Source: Xanthobacteraceae bacterium
Lineage (GTDB): Bacteria; Pseudomonadota; Alphaproteobacteria; Rhizobiales; Xanthobacteraceae
Direction: 5' to 3'
Assembly (NCBI GenBank): GCA_019746355.1
Contig: JAIESC010000257.1
Coordinates: forward strand, 1-9,441
Length of the DNA: 9,441 nucleotides
The notes below the pieces were generated by a model. It worked only from the letters and a program-made list of their open reading frames with translations, did not search any database and had not been told where the DNA came from. Below, piece after piece: positions 1 to 7,177 of this stretch (position 1 is the stretch's first letter; every line of letters starts with the position of its first letter). Made by a program: the position numbers and the translations under genes.

Positions 1-2477
1 AGGCGGTCCATCGCGCCGCTCCGCGACGTGTAAGAGCCGCTGGTGCCCTGCGGGTTGGCGCGGACCGCCGACGCGCCGCTCGTGCCGCGCGCGGGCGTGG
101 TCCGCGTCACCGTGCTGCGCGGCGTGTACGAGCCGTCGGAGCCGCTTGAGCCGCGCGAGGCGAGCGACGCGGTGCCGGGGCAGGACTCGAAGCTCGGCAC
201 CAGCGCCACCGGCGTGAGCGAGAGCTGCATGGTTTCGGTCATGGCCGGCGTCGGCCGGATCGCGAACATGCTGGACACGGTCGCGCGCGAGGCGTCCGAC
301 AGCGGCGCTTGCTGCACCTGCGGCACTGCTTGCGTGAGCCGGGGCCGCACCGGGGTCTTCAGCCATTGCACGTTCGGGGTCAGCATGGTTCGCGTCGCGC
401 GGCAGTTGCCGAGCGACAGGTCGGGCGCGACCGCGTAGTTGAGCGCCGTGGGGATGCCGCCGGACCAGGCCGGATTCCGCACCGCCGGGTTCTGCAGGAT
501 GCTCACGACAGGGCGGTTGTCGTAGATGACGTTGGGCGGGTTGATGACGGTCCCGATCTTGTCGAGGGGGATCGGGAACTTGGCCACGCAGATGCTGCGC
601 TCCAGCGGCGAGAAGAAATAGGTGAAGCCGTAGGATTCGACGACCGTGCCGCTCTGGACAAAGCACGGCGGCGGCGGCGGCCGACAGTTGTTGCGGTCCT
701 CGCGGCACCATTTCTCGCAGGTTTCTTCGACGATCCGCTCCCAGTTGCTGTTCTCCACCGCGTTGGAGCAGGCGAGCGACGGGCCGGGCGGGCGCTCCAC
801 GGTCGGCGACTTGAAGGTGCAGGCGGCGACCTGCAGCGGAACGGTCTTGCCGAGCGCATCGCTGCACTGCCCGGTGAACTCCGACACCTGCGAGCGGAAG
901 TTCTCGACGCTGTTCTGCTTGCCGTTGGTGCAGAACTCGGCGCGCCGCGCGTAGATGTAAGCGCCGACCGCGGGCGTGTAGTCGCGTGCGCCCTGCTCGA
1001 GCGCGGTCTTGACCTTCTCGGCGTTGTCGTTCAGCGCCTTGTCGAGCCCGTTGCAGATCGCCTCGGGGTCCTTGTAGCAGGGCTTGAAATTTTCGACGCA
1101 GGCCTTGTGCAGGGCCGGCACCGGACTTGCCGCCGCGCTTACGCCGGCCGTGGCTCCAAGACACGGCAGGTAGTTCTTCGCGAAAAACGCATTGCCGGGC
1201 CCGCAGACCTTCGGGTCCTCGAGGCCGTCGCCGAAGATCGCGTCCCAGGCGTCGCCGATCAGGCCGACGATCGCTTCGCCGGCCTGCCAGATGCCGACCG
1301 CCTTCAGGATGTCCTCGGCAACGCCGAGGATGAAGCCCACGGCGTCGCCGAACACGCCGGCGGCCGCCGCGATCAGCTTGGCGAGATTGCCGCAGATCGC
1401 ATCCTTGAAGCCGCCGTCGGGCAGGAGCTCGCACGGCCGCGCGATCATCTCCTTGAAATAGAACTCGAACAGGATCTCCGGCAGCTTGCCGAGGTCGCCG
1501 GACGTGATCACCTTGAACACGTCCTCGGCGAGGTCGGCGTAGGTGTCGATCATGGCGGCAACGACCGGACCGGCGATCAGCCCGCAAGGCGGGCACAGCA
1601 CCTCGATCACGATCGTGACCACGACCTTGGCGAATTCCTTGCCGCCGAAAAAGACGATGTTGCCGACGTTGCCTTCCTGGATCGCCTTGGCGATCATGAT
1701 GAAGCTTCGGACGCTGCCCTCTTGCTCGTTCAGTGTCTGCTCGGCGTCGGCCTTCATGGCTTTCAGCTTGTCGACGAGCGCTGCGGTGTCCTTTTTGGTC
1801 TCTTCGTTGACCACTCCGGTGCCGAACCGCGCGGCGCAGACCTCGGGGCTGGTGCCTTCCAGGATGCAGCTCGCGACCTTCTTGGCCTCGCCGTCCGGCA
1901 GGCCGTTGGCGATCGCCTGCGCGCCGCACTCGGCCGGGTTCTTGCCGCCGGCGATGCATTCCAGCAGCGGGCGCACGTCCGCGGGGACCTTGGCGAGCGC
2001 CTCGCCGAGCGCGGCCTTGCCGGCGCAGGCGGCCACGGTGCTGCCGCCCAGCATGCATTCCACGACCGGCTTGGCCTGAGGCGGCAGGTTGTCGAGGCCT
2101 GCCTTTTTGGCGCAGTCCAGGACATCGCCGCCGCCCAGCATGCAGCCGACCATTTTCTCGCCCTCGTTGGGCACGTTCTTCAGCAGCACGTTGATCATCG
2201 ATTGCTTGGCGCAATCGATGATCGGCGTGCCGTTGGCTCCGCACTTGATCAGCTCCTTGAGCAGCTCCTTGGCTCCATCGGGGACGCTGATGCCGATCAG
2301 CGGGCCGGCGCGCGCGGCGGCCTCGACCACGTAGTCGATCGCTTCATCCTGGCTGATGGCCCGGGCCTGTGACGCCGGCAGCGCGACGAGGAGCGGAATG
2401 AGCAGCGCGACATAAAGAAAAGAGCGACGACGGGCGTGCGACGCGGCGTTCGCCAGAAAACGGCAGATCGCATTCAT
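1..2477 (-). CDS. Large secreted cysteine-repeat protein, 3' end beyond the window
   Basis: I do not recognise this family. The frame is open from ATG 2477 to the left edge, giving 825 residues with no stop, so the C-terminus is missing. GAGG sits about 7 bases before this ATG; an in-frame ATG at 2495 has a poorer site. Residues 1-40 form a signal peptide (basic RRR, then LYVALLIPLLVALPA, likely cut after ARA). Residues 76-217 hold five tandem repeats of C-x3-G-x5-C, with first cysteines at 79, 112, 141, 174 and 204. Residues about 270-415 are rich in Gly/Ala/Ile/Val and include CPPC at 295-298 and hydrophobic stretches. Residues 425-630 carry 16 cysteines and a run of five prolines. The last visible 55 residues are Ser/Gly/Thr/Arg-rich. 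There are 31 cysteines, 30 of them in the mature part, which suggests disulfides in the periplasm or outside the cell. The opposite strand is also open over 309-2372, but that product is Arg/Asp/His-rich and has no signal peptide, so it is a shadow. Confidence 0.85.
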   Translation of the reverse strand, partial: MNAICRFLANAASHARRRSFLYVALLIPLLVALPASQARAISQDEAIDYVVEAAARAGPLIGISVPDGAKELLKELIKCGANGTPIIDCAKQSMINVLLKNVPNEGEKMVGCMLGGGDVLDCAKKAGLDNLPPQAKPVVECMLGGSTVAACAGKAALGEALAKVPADVRPLLECIAGGKNPAECGAQAIANGLPDGEAKKVASCILEGTSPEVCAARFGTGVVNEETKKDTAALVDKLKAMKADAEQTLNEQEGSVRSFIMIAKAIQEGNVGNIVFFGGKEFAKVVVTIVIEVLCPPCGLIAGPVVAAMIDTYADLAEDVFKVITSGDLGKLPEILFEFYFKEMIARPCELLPDGGFKDAICGNLAKLIAAAAGVFGDAVGFILGVAEDILKAVGIWQAGEAIVGLIGDAWDAIFGDGLEDPKVCGPGNAFFAKNYLPCLGATAGVSAAASPVPALHKACVENFKPCYKDPEAICNGLDKALNDNAEKVKTALEQGARDYTPAVGAYIYARRAEFCTNGKQNSVENFRSQVSEFTGQCSDALGKTVPLQVAACTFKSPTVERPPGPSLACSNAVENSNWERIVEETCEKWCREDRNNCRPPPPPCFVQSGTVVESYGFTYFFSPLERSICVAKFPIPLDKIGTVINPPNVIYDNRPVVSILQNPAVRNPAWSGGIPTALNYAVAPDLSLGNCRATRTMLTPNVQWLKTPVRPRLTQAVPQVQQAPLSDASRATVSSMFAIRPTPAMTETMQLSLTPVALVPSFESCPGTASLASRGSSGSDGSYTPRSTVTRTTPARGTSGASAVRANPQGTSGSYTSRSGAMDR
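1827..2252 (-). repeat. Five tandem C-x3-G-x5-C protein repeats
   Basis: Within the large minus-strand protein, residues 76-217 consist of five units. Their cores read CGANGTPIIDC, CMLGGGDVLDC, CMLGGSTVAAC, CIAGGKNPAEC and CILEGTSPEVC. Both cysteines and the central glycine are invariant, and the spacing between first cysteines is 33, 29, 33 and 30 residues. Between the cores lie Ala/Leu/Lys segments that look helical. I infer a helical repeat array in which each unit is pinned by one internal disulfide. The repeat lies in the protein; the DNA copies have diverged. Confidence 0.8.
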
Positions 2478-2839
2478 CGCGACCTCGTTCACCATCAATG
2501 GCAGCAGCACCCTCGCGTCGCTCCGCTCGGCGGCGCGCTGCGAAATGTCAAATGATAACGACGGGTGGAAGGGGCGTCCAGGCAGTGCAGCACGGCAGCG
2601 CCAGCATCGCTGGCATGCGTTTCCAATTCACGGCTGCAGAATGGTGATCCAAGCATCGCGTGCCGCCGATGCCGCGGTGCGGCACAACGCGCGGATCGCG
2701 CGCAGCCGCCGGGTCGGCTTTATCGCCGGCGCAAATTCGGTTAGCGTTTTCGCCCGGTGCCGGCGGTTTTTCTGGGTATCGAGGCACGGCCGAGCCGTTG
2801 TTTGTTTTTTGTCGCGAGCCATTGTGAGAGGAGCTGCAG
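2478..2839. promoter_or_regulatory. Divergent intergenic region
   Basis: These 362 bases lie between the starts of two divergently transcribed genes for exported proteins, so promoters for both should be here. On the minus strand a TTGACA occurs at 2551-2546, about 70 bases before the minus gene, but no good -10 follows at the usual spacing. A perfect small hairpin, GCCAGC-ATC-GCTGGC, lies at 2600-2614. The last 80 bases before the plus gene contain several short T-runs. Frames are open across parts of this stretch, but none has protein-like composition or a ribosome site. I see no gene in it. Confidence 0.5.
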
Positions 2840-3646
2840 ATGATGCATCGAAGCGCAGCGGCCAGGCCTTCTTTCACAGCACATGCTTTCACCGCACATG
2901 CTCGCGCAGCACATGCGTTCAAGCTTCTCGCCGCCGCAGCGCTGCTCGCCGCGGCGAGCGCATCGCCGGCTGCGGCGCAGCAGCGCGGCGGCGCGCAGAA
3001 GCCCGCCGCGCAGCCTGCGGCGAAGCCTGCGCCGGAGGCGGCAAAGCCCGCGCTTGCGGATGCGCAGGCCGCAGCGCTGACCTATGCGCCCTGGACCAAG
3101 ATCTGCACCGAGGCCGATCGCAAGCGCGTCTGCCTCACCACCACCGAGGCGCGGCTTGAGTCTGGCCTTCCGGCCGCGGGGATCGTGCTGGTCGAGCCGG
3201 ACAAGGAAGCGAAGAAGCTCCGCGTGTCGCTGCCGCTCGGCATGCAGATTCCGCCCGGCACGCGGCTCGTGATCGATCAGCAGCGGCCGATGACGAGTCC
3301 CTATCTGATCTGCGTCAGCGGCGGGTGCGTCGCCGAATACGATGCGACAAACGACGTCATCAACCGGATGAAGCGGGGCAAGCAACTCGCGGTCCAGGCG
3401 GTCACGGCCAACGGCGAGGCGATCGGCATCAACCTGCCGCTCGCCGACTTCGCCCAGGCGCTCGACGGGCCGCCGACCGACACGAGCGCGTTCGAGGCCG
3501 AGCAGAAGAAGCGGGCCGAGGATCTGGCGCGGCGCATCAATGAAGCGCGGCAGATGGTCGAGCAGGCGCGGGCGCGGGTGGTCCCGCAAGGCGGAGCGCC
3601 GGGCGCGCCGCAAAGCGCACCGCAGGCCGCGCCGCAGGCGCGATAG
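2840..3646 (+). CDS. Invasion-associated locus B (IalB) family protein
   Basis: 268 residues, exported to the periplasm. The start ATG 2840 has a very good GAGAGGAG six bases upstream; a second ATG follows directly. The signal peptide is long: about 28 residues of n-region containing three copies of a five-residue repeat, then KLLAAAALLAAASASPAAA with likely cleavage near residue 46. A Pro/Ala/Lys linker runs over residues 47-77. The IalB domain spans about 83-212: WTKIC at 85-89, a second cysteine at 98, the LPLGMQIPPG turn at 131-140, and PYLICVSGGC at 154-163. The four cysteines at 89, 98, 158 and 163 match the paired pattern of the family as I recall it. A Lys/Arg/Glu helix and a Gln/Pro/Ala tail (about 216-268) extend past the domain. 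The family is named after a Bartonella erythrocyte-invasion gene; in free-living and symbiotic relatives its role is unsettled, and no invasion role should be assumed here. Confidence 0.9.
   Translation: MMHRSAAARPSFTAHAFTAHARAAHAFKLLAAAALLAAASASPAAAQQRGGAQKPAAQPAAKPAPEAAKPALADAQAAALTYAPWTKICTEADRKRVCLTTTEARLESGLPAAGIVLVEPDKEAKKLRVSLPLGMQIPPGTRLVIDQQRPMTSPYLICVSGGCVAEYDATNDVINRMKRGKQLAVQAVTANGEAIGINLPLADFAQALDGPPTDTSAFEAEQKKRAEDLARRINEARQMVEQARARVVPQGGAPGAPQSAPQAAPQAR
2873..2917 (+). repeat. 15-bp tandem repeat in the IalB signal peptide
   Basis: Three consecutive 15-base units encode FTAHA, FTAHA and RAAHA, each containing the string GCACATGC or a close variant. They lengthen the n-region of the signal peptide without adding hydrophobic residues. 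The unit is a multiple of three, so copy-number change would keep the frame. Confidence 0.7.
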
Positions 3647-3790
3647 ACCGTCAGCGCGGCAAACTCGGATCACCTCGCCCTTCAGGCCGCTCTACAGGGT
3701 CTTGGAAAGGCTTGTATTTTTTGCGGACACCGAAGCGGACATGCGGCGGTCGATTTCCGGGGGTATTTTTCCGTAAATACATGACATTAA
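3647..3790. other. Gap between the IalB gene and the Fic relic
   Basis: No gene is seen here. The stretch turns AT-rich toward its right end. It carries one outlying copy of the 12-base GAAGCGGACATG (3732-3743) and a 6-bp inverted repeat, GTATTT...AAATAC (3763-3780), just upstream of the Fic relic. I see no convincing terminator after the IalB gene. Confidence 0.5.
3763..3780. promoter_or_regulatory. Small inverted repeat upstream of the Fic relic
   Basis: GTATTT and AAATAC form perfect 6-base arms around TTCCGT, ending 10 bases before ATG 3791. It could be an operator for the once-intact gene or simply part of an AT-rich promoter. Only the symmetry and the position support it. Confidence 0.25.
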
Positions 3791-4819
3791 ATGAATAAAC
3801 GAGACGATGAAGCGGACATGGAAGCGGACATAGAAGCGGCGGCGGATCGCGGAGAGGGCACCGGCCTGATGGAGCCGCTGCTGATCTCCGAGGACTCGCG
3901 CCACCGCGGGGCGCTGACCGACCTTGCCGTTGAACTCTCGGGTCAGGCAGCGGGGTTCACCTGAAGGGCAGGACCACGTCCGCAGACGGCCTCCGTGAAA
4001 TCCACAAGCGCTTCTGCGAGCTTCTGCCGAAGACATGCTTTGGGTGGAAGAGCCGGACAGCCATGAGCGGCTCGTTGTCGTTCCCGGCGAGCTGCGTCAG
4101 TGAAAGTGGCGCGCCACGTGGCGATCAGCCCCGGTGCCATCCCGCGTTTTCTCGCGCATTTCGAGAAGACCTATGGCCGCGTCGGCAAGACCGACGCCAT
4201 TCTGGCGGCGGCGGCCGCGCATCACCGGCTGCTTTGGATTCATCCGTTCCTTGACGGCAACGGGCGCGTCACGCGCCTGATGTCGCATGCCATGCTGCTC
4301 GATGCGTTGGACACGGGCGGCGTGTGGTCGGTCGCGCGCGGCCTCGCCCGCAGCGTCGACCGGTATCAGGCGCATCTCGCTGAATGCGATCTGCCGCGGC
4401 GCAACGATCTCGACGGGCGCGGGACCTTGAGCGAAGCGGCGTTGGCGTCCTTCACCCGTTTCTTTCTCGAAACCGCGATCGATCAGGTGAAGTTCATGGA
4501 AGAGCTGGTGCAGCCCGATCGGCTGCGCACCCGCATTCAGCTTTGGGCCGAAGAGGAAATCCGGCTGGACCAGCTTCCGCCCAAGGCGGGCCAGGTGCTG
4601 GATGCGGTGCTTTACCGCGGCGAGCTGCCGCGCGCGGACGTGGCCGGTGTGCTCGGCAGCACACCGCGCCATGCGAGGCGCATCGTGTCGTCGCTGCTGG
4701 AGCGTGGCGTGCTGTCCGCGAAAGGCGTGCGCGAGCCGCTGACGCTCGCATTCCCGGCGGCGCTGGCGTCGCGCTGGATGCCGGGGCTGTTTCCGGAAAG
4801 GCTTGCGAACGACGGATGA
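3791..4819 (+). pseudogene. Fic-family protein gene, internally deleted and frameshifted
   Basis: Fic proteins usually transfer AMP to a target protein's hydroxyl side chain. Four pieces of one ancestral protein follow in three frames. 3791-3961 (57 residues, then TGA) contains MEPLLISEDSRHRGALTD. 3961-4029 reads LKGRTTSADGLREIHKRF and CELLP. 4029-4100 reads EDMLWVEEPDSHERLVVVPG and ELRQ, then TGA. 4100-4819 (239 residues, GTG first codon) carries the Fic motif HPFLDGNGR at residues 48-56 and a C-terminal part resembling a winged helix (RADVAGVLGSTPRHARRIVS). From memory, intact relatives have some 70-80 residues between pieces one and two, including the helix with the inhibitory S/T-x3-E-G/N motif; that part is absent here. 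The two later frame changes each fit loss of one G. The last piece could still be translated, but the flap is split. I judge it a relic. Confidence 0.85.
3809..3840 (+). repeat. 12-bp tandem repeat at the start of the Fic relic
   Basis: GAAGCGGACATG (3809-3820) is followed directly by GAAGCGGACATA (3821-3832) and a partial third unit starting GAAGCGG. They encode EADM, EADI and EA. An identical copy of the first unit lies outside the frame at 3732-3743. This suggests local slippage, or spread of a short repeat across the start region. Confidence 0.7.
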
Positions 4820-5133
4820 AGCCGTGGCGTCGAAGCACGCAAGCTCGCGCCTGATCGCGAGCCGCGCGTGGCCGGGCCGGCGCTGCACAAGTGTTCGAGT
4901 CGTCCGCCGCTCGGCGCGCAATCGATCATTGTTACAGCTTTTTTGGCGGGCCTGAGCGCCGCGCCATGCATGCCTCGCTTCGGCAACAACCGTGGAGATT
5001 CACATCGCAAATCTGTGGGACCGTTGCCGGATTCCCACGGTCCACAATTTCGGCAATCCGCGCCGTGGACAAGTCCGATTGTTGTCTGAAAAAATGTCAT
5101 GGCTGGAAATGAAAAAACGTGGAGCGGCGCGCA
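4820..5133. other. Upstream region of the outer-membrane protein gene
   Basis: No gene is supported in these 314 bases; several short frames cross it but none has a ribosome site and protein-like content together. The GC content drops toward the right. An imperfect inverted repeat, GTGGGACCGT (5015-5024) against ACGGTCCAC (5037-5045), has one bulged base. CCGTGGA recurs near 4990 and 5083. The region should hold the promoter of the downstream gene, but I cannot place its -35 and -10. Confidence 0.45.
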
Positions 5134-7134
5134 GTGCGAGTTTTTCTCGTAAGCCGATTGCACTTTCTGGCAATGGCGGTGGCTGCGGTCGGTGCTCTAG
5201 GCTCGAGCAGCCTCGCGCGTGCCGCGGACATGCCGGTCAAGGCGCGCCCGCTTCCTGAGCCGGTGCGAACCTGGGACGGCTGCTACGCCGGCGCGCAGCT
5301 CGGCGGCGCGATCAGCCGCTCCGACTGGCGCTACGACGGCATCAACCCGTACAGCCTCGAGACCGCGCCCGGCACCACGCTCATCACCGAGGAGCACTTC
5401 CGTCAGGTGCGGGCCGCGGTCGGCGCGCAGGTGGGCTGCAATTTCAGCTACAGCGGCCCGTGGATGTTCGGCATGGAGGCGGGGCTGATCGCAACGCCGA
5501 TGGACCGCGCGCAGGACAACATCCTGCTCGAGCCCGCGACCGGCAAGTTCGGCAGCATCCGCACCGAGATCCGCTCGATCCTCAGCGCCACCGCCCGCAT
5601 CGGCTACAGCCCGATGCAGGACTGGCTCTACTACGTCAAAGGCGGCTACGCCGCGGCTTACGTCCACACCAGCGGCAGCCTCGCCGACTTCCCGCAGCTC
5701 GAATACAACGACGGCCAGTGGCTCAACGGCTGGACCGCGGGCGCGGGCTTCGAGTACCGGCTGTTCCGCAACGTCAGCGTCGGCGCGGAATACAACTACT
5801 ACCAGTTCGGCGAGCGCAACTTCTTCGGCCCGATGCCGCGGCCCGACCGCGATGTCATCCTGCGCGCCGGCGCTGAGGTGCACACCGCGATGGCGCGGAT
5901 GAACTTCTATCATCCGGACTCGGCGGCGGCGAGGACCGCGGTCAACTATTCGTCGCCGGCGTTTGCCGGCCGCTTCTCGTCGTTCGTCAACACCTCGGCG
6001 CAGTACGGCGGATGGGAGGGCTCGCGCGGCCCGAACGTGTTCCAGCCGGACAAGGGCAAGGGCTATCAGATCTATTCGCCGCTCGCGATCGGCATCGACT
6101 ACGACGAGCCGGCGTTCAAGGTCGAGACCCGCGTCAAGGGCGGCTACGTCTACACCGCGCAGCGCACCGACAGGCAGACCGCGTACTACTCGGGCCCGGT
6201 CGACACACAGACCTCGTTCAACGTGGTGATGCTCACCTTCGAGAGCGTGCGGCCGCAGTTCGGCGTGGCGATGAACATCCCGACCGGCACCTCGTACCTG
6301 CCGAACAACCAGCGCTTCACCCGCATCGATCCCGATCTGGCGATGGTCGGCAGCTACGGCGCGGGCTTCAACATCAACCCGACCGCGGGCTTCGTCGTCG
6401 GCCTCAACCAGTCGACCGCGATCTCGCTGTCGGCGGGCTATGCCTGGCAGGGCAAGTTCGTGCGCGAGGCGATCGACCTCAACACGCCTGGCACCGGCGC
6501 GTTGAACCTCAAGCAGTACATCAACCCGGGCGACGTCGTGACCGCCAACTTCAACATCACGACCGAGGTCGGCAACACCGTGATCTACGGCACGTTCGCC
6601 TACATGTCGGAGTCCGCGGTCTCGATCAACGGCATCGACGCGGGCCGCGCCGGCGCGAGGTACAATTCGAACCTGACGCTCAACACCCAGCTCACCGACC
6701 GGTGGTCGATCGTCACCAACGGGAGCTGGAGCTTCCAGGAGAAGAACGAGATCAACGTCGGCGGCGCGCTGGTGCCGGAGCCGAAGAACTCCAACAGCAA
6801 TGTGGTGATCGCCTCGGTCGAGCCCGGCTATCTCCTGACCGAGCGGCTGCGGGTTGGGCTCAACTACAGCTTCCTGTGGCGCGACGAGAACTTCTACGAC
6901 CAGATCGAGAGCCAGTTCATTCCGGCGAAGACGAAGCACACCGCCGGGCTGTCGGGCCGCTATGTCGTCAGCGACAATTCGGCCATCGAGGTGCGCGGCG
7001 GATACTCCTGGATCCAGCAGGATCCGAGCTCGATCCTGCAGACCACGCTGACGCCGCCGACGTTTGCGCCATTGCCGCCGCAATTGAACTATAATGCGTG
7101 GATGGTCTCCACCACGGCCAATATCCGCTTCTGA
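5134..7134 (+). CDS. Outer-membrane protein with an Omp25-like barrel and a second barrel
   Basis: 666 residues from GTG 5134, chosen because TGGAG lies 9 bases upstream; an in-frame GTG at 5119 would add five residues but has a weaker site. Residues 1-30 are a signal peptide (likely cut after SLARA), giving a mature start ADMPVKARP typical of rhizobial Omp25-type porin-like proteins. Residues about 45-260 look like a small Omp25/OmpA-type barrel: WDGCYAGAQLGGAISRS first strand, repeated alternating aromatic/small strands, and an end at ARMNFYH that resembles the usual terminal strand. The chain does not stop there. After a linker (about 261-310), residues 311-666 form a second run of beta-strand-like segments with GSYGAGFNINPTAGFVVGLN, LSAGYAWQGKF, LRVGLNYSFLWRDENFYD and a terminal ANIRF. 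The final Phe fits an outer-membrane assembly signal. The function is unknown; a passive pore or surface protein is possible. It sits 43 bases before a small secreted protein gene and may share its transcript. Confidence 0.85.
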   Translation: MRVFLVSRLHFLAMAVAAVGALGSSSLARAADMPVKARPLPEPVRTWDGCYAGAQLGGAISRSDWRYDGINPYSLETAPGTTLITEEHFRQVRAAVGAQVGCNFSYSGPWMFGMEAGLIATPMDRAQDNILLEPATGKFGSIRTEIRSILSATARIGYSPMQDWLYYVKGGYAAAYVHTSGSLADFPQLEYNDGQWLNGWTAGAGFEYRLFRNVSVGAEYNYYQFGERNFFGPMPRPDRDVILRAGAEVHTAMARMNFYHPDSAAARTAVNYSSPAFAGRFSSFVNTSAQYGGWEGSRGPNVFQPDKGKGYQIYSPLAIGIDYDEPAFKVETRVKGGYVYTAQRTDRQTAYYSGPVDTQTSFNVVMLTFESVRPQFGVAMNIPTGTSYLPNNQRFTRIDPDLAMVGSYGAGFNINPTAGFVVGLNQSTAISLSAGYAWQGKFVREAIDLNTPGTGALNLKQYINPGDVVTANFNITTEVGNTVIYGTFAYMSESAVSINGIDAGRAGARYNSNLTLNTQLTDRWSIVTNGSWSFQEKNEINVGGALVPEPKNSNSNVVIASVEPGYLLTERLRVGLNYSFLWRDENFYDQIESQFIPAKTKHTAGLSGRYVVSDNSAIEVRGGYSWIQQDPSSILQTTLTPPTFAPLPPQLNYNAWMVSTTANIRF

Positions 7135-7155
7135 GCATGATGAAGATCATGCTCA
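7132..7155. repeat. Perfect 10-bp hairpin overlapping the OMP stop codon
   Basis: TGAGCATGAT (7132-7141) and ATCATGCTCA (7146-7155) are exact inverted copies around a GAAG loop. The TGA stop of the outer-membrane protein gene is the first three bases. The right half, with the following AACAA, resembles the end of an intergenic palindrome I recall as frequent in Bradyrhizobium and Rhodopseudomonas, here without its middle. No T-run follows, so it is not a classical terminator. It may stabilise or partly attenuate a transcript that continues into the next gene. Confidence 0.75.
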
Positions 7156-7177
7156 AACAAGGATGAGGATCGGGACG

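Noticed and set aside
309..2372. 687-codon open frame on the plus strand
   Set aside because: It mirrors the minus-strand cysteine-repeat gene in exact codon register, is rich in Arg/Asp/His/Leu, and lacks a signal peptide, ribosome site or recognisable domain.
2523..2551. Sigma-70-like promoter on the minus strand starting at TTGACA
   Set aside because: The -35-like box is perfect, but the sequence at the expected -10 is GC-rich (GAGCGG), so I do not list it as a promoter on its own.
2545..3159. 204-codon open frame on the plus strand through the divergent region
   Set aside because: It overlaps the start of the IalB gene in another frame, and its second half is Arg/Ala-rich. The IalB start has the ribosome site.
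4891..5112. Short plus-strand frames before the OMP gene
   Set aside because: None has a ribosome site, and their products show no signal peptide, domain or balanced composition. The region reads as promoter DNA.
5197..7083. 628-codon open frame on the minus strand
   Set aside because: It is the shadow of the double-barrel OMP gene, and its product is almost entirely Arg/Val/Ala/Asp/Glu-rich with no domain.
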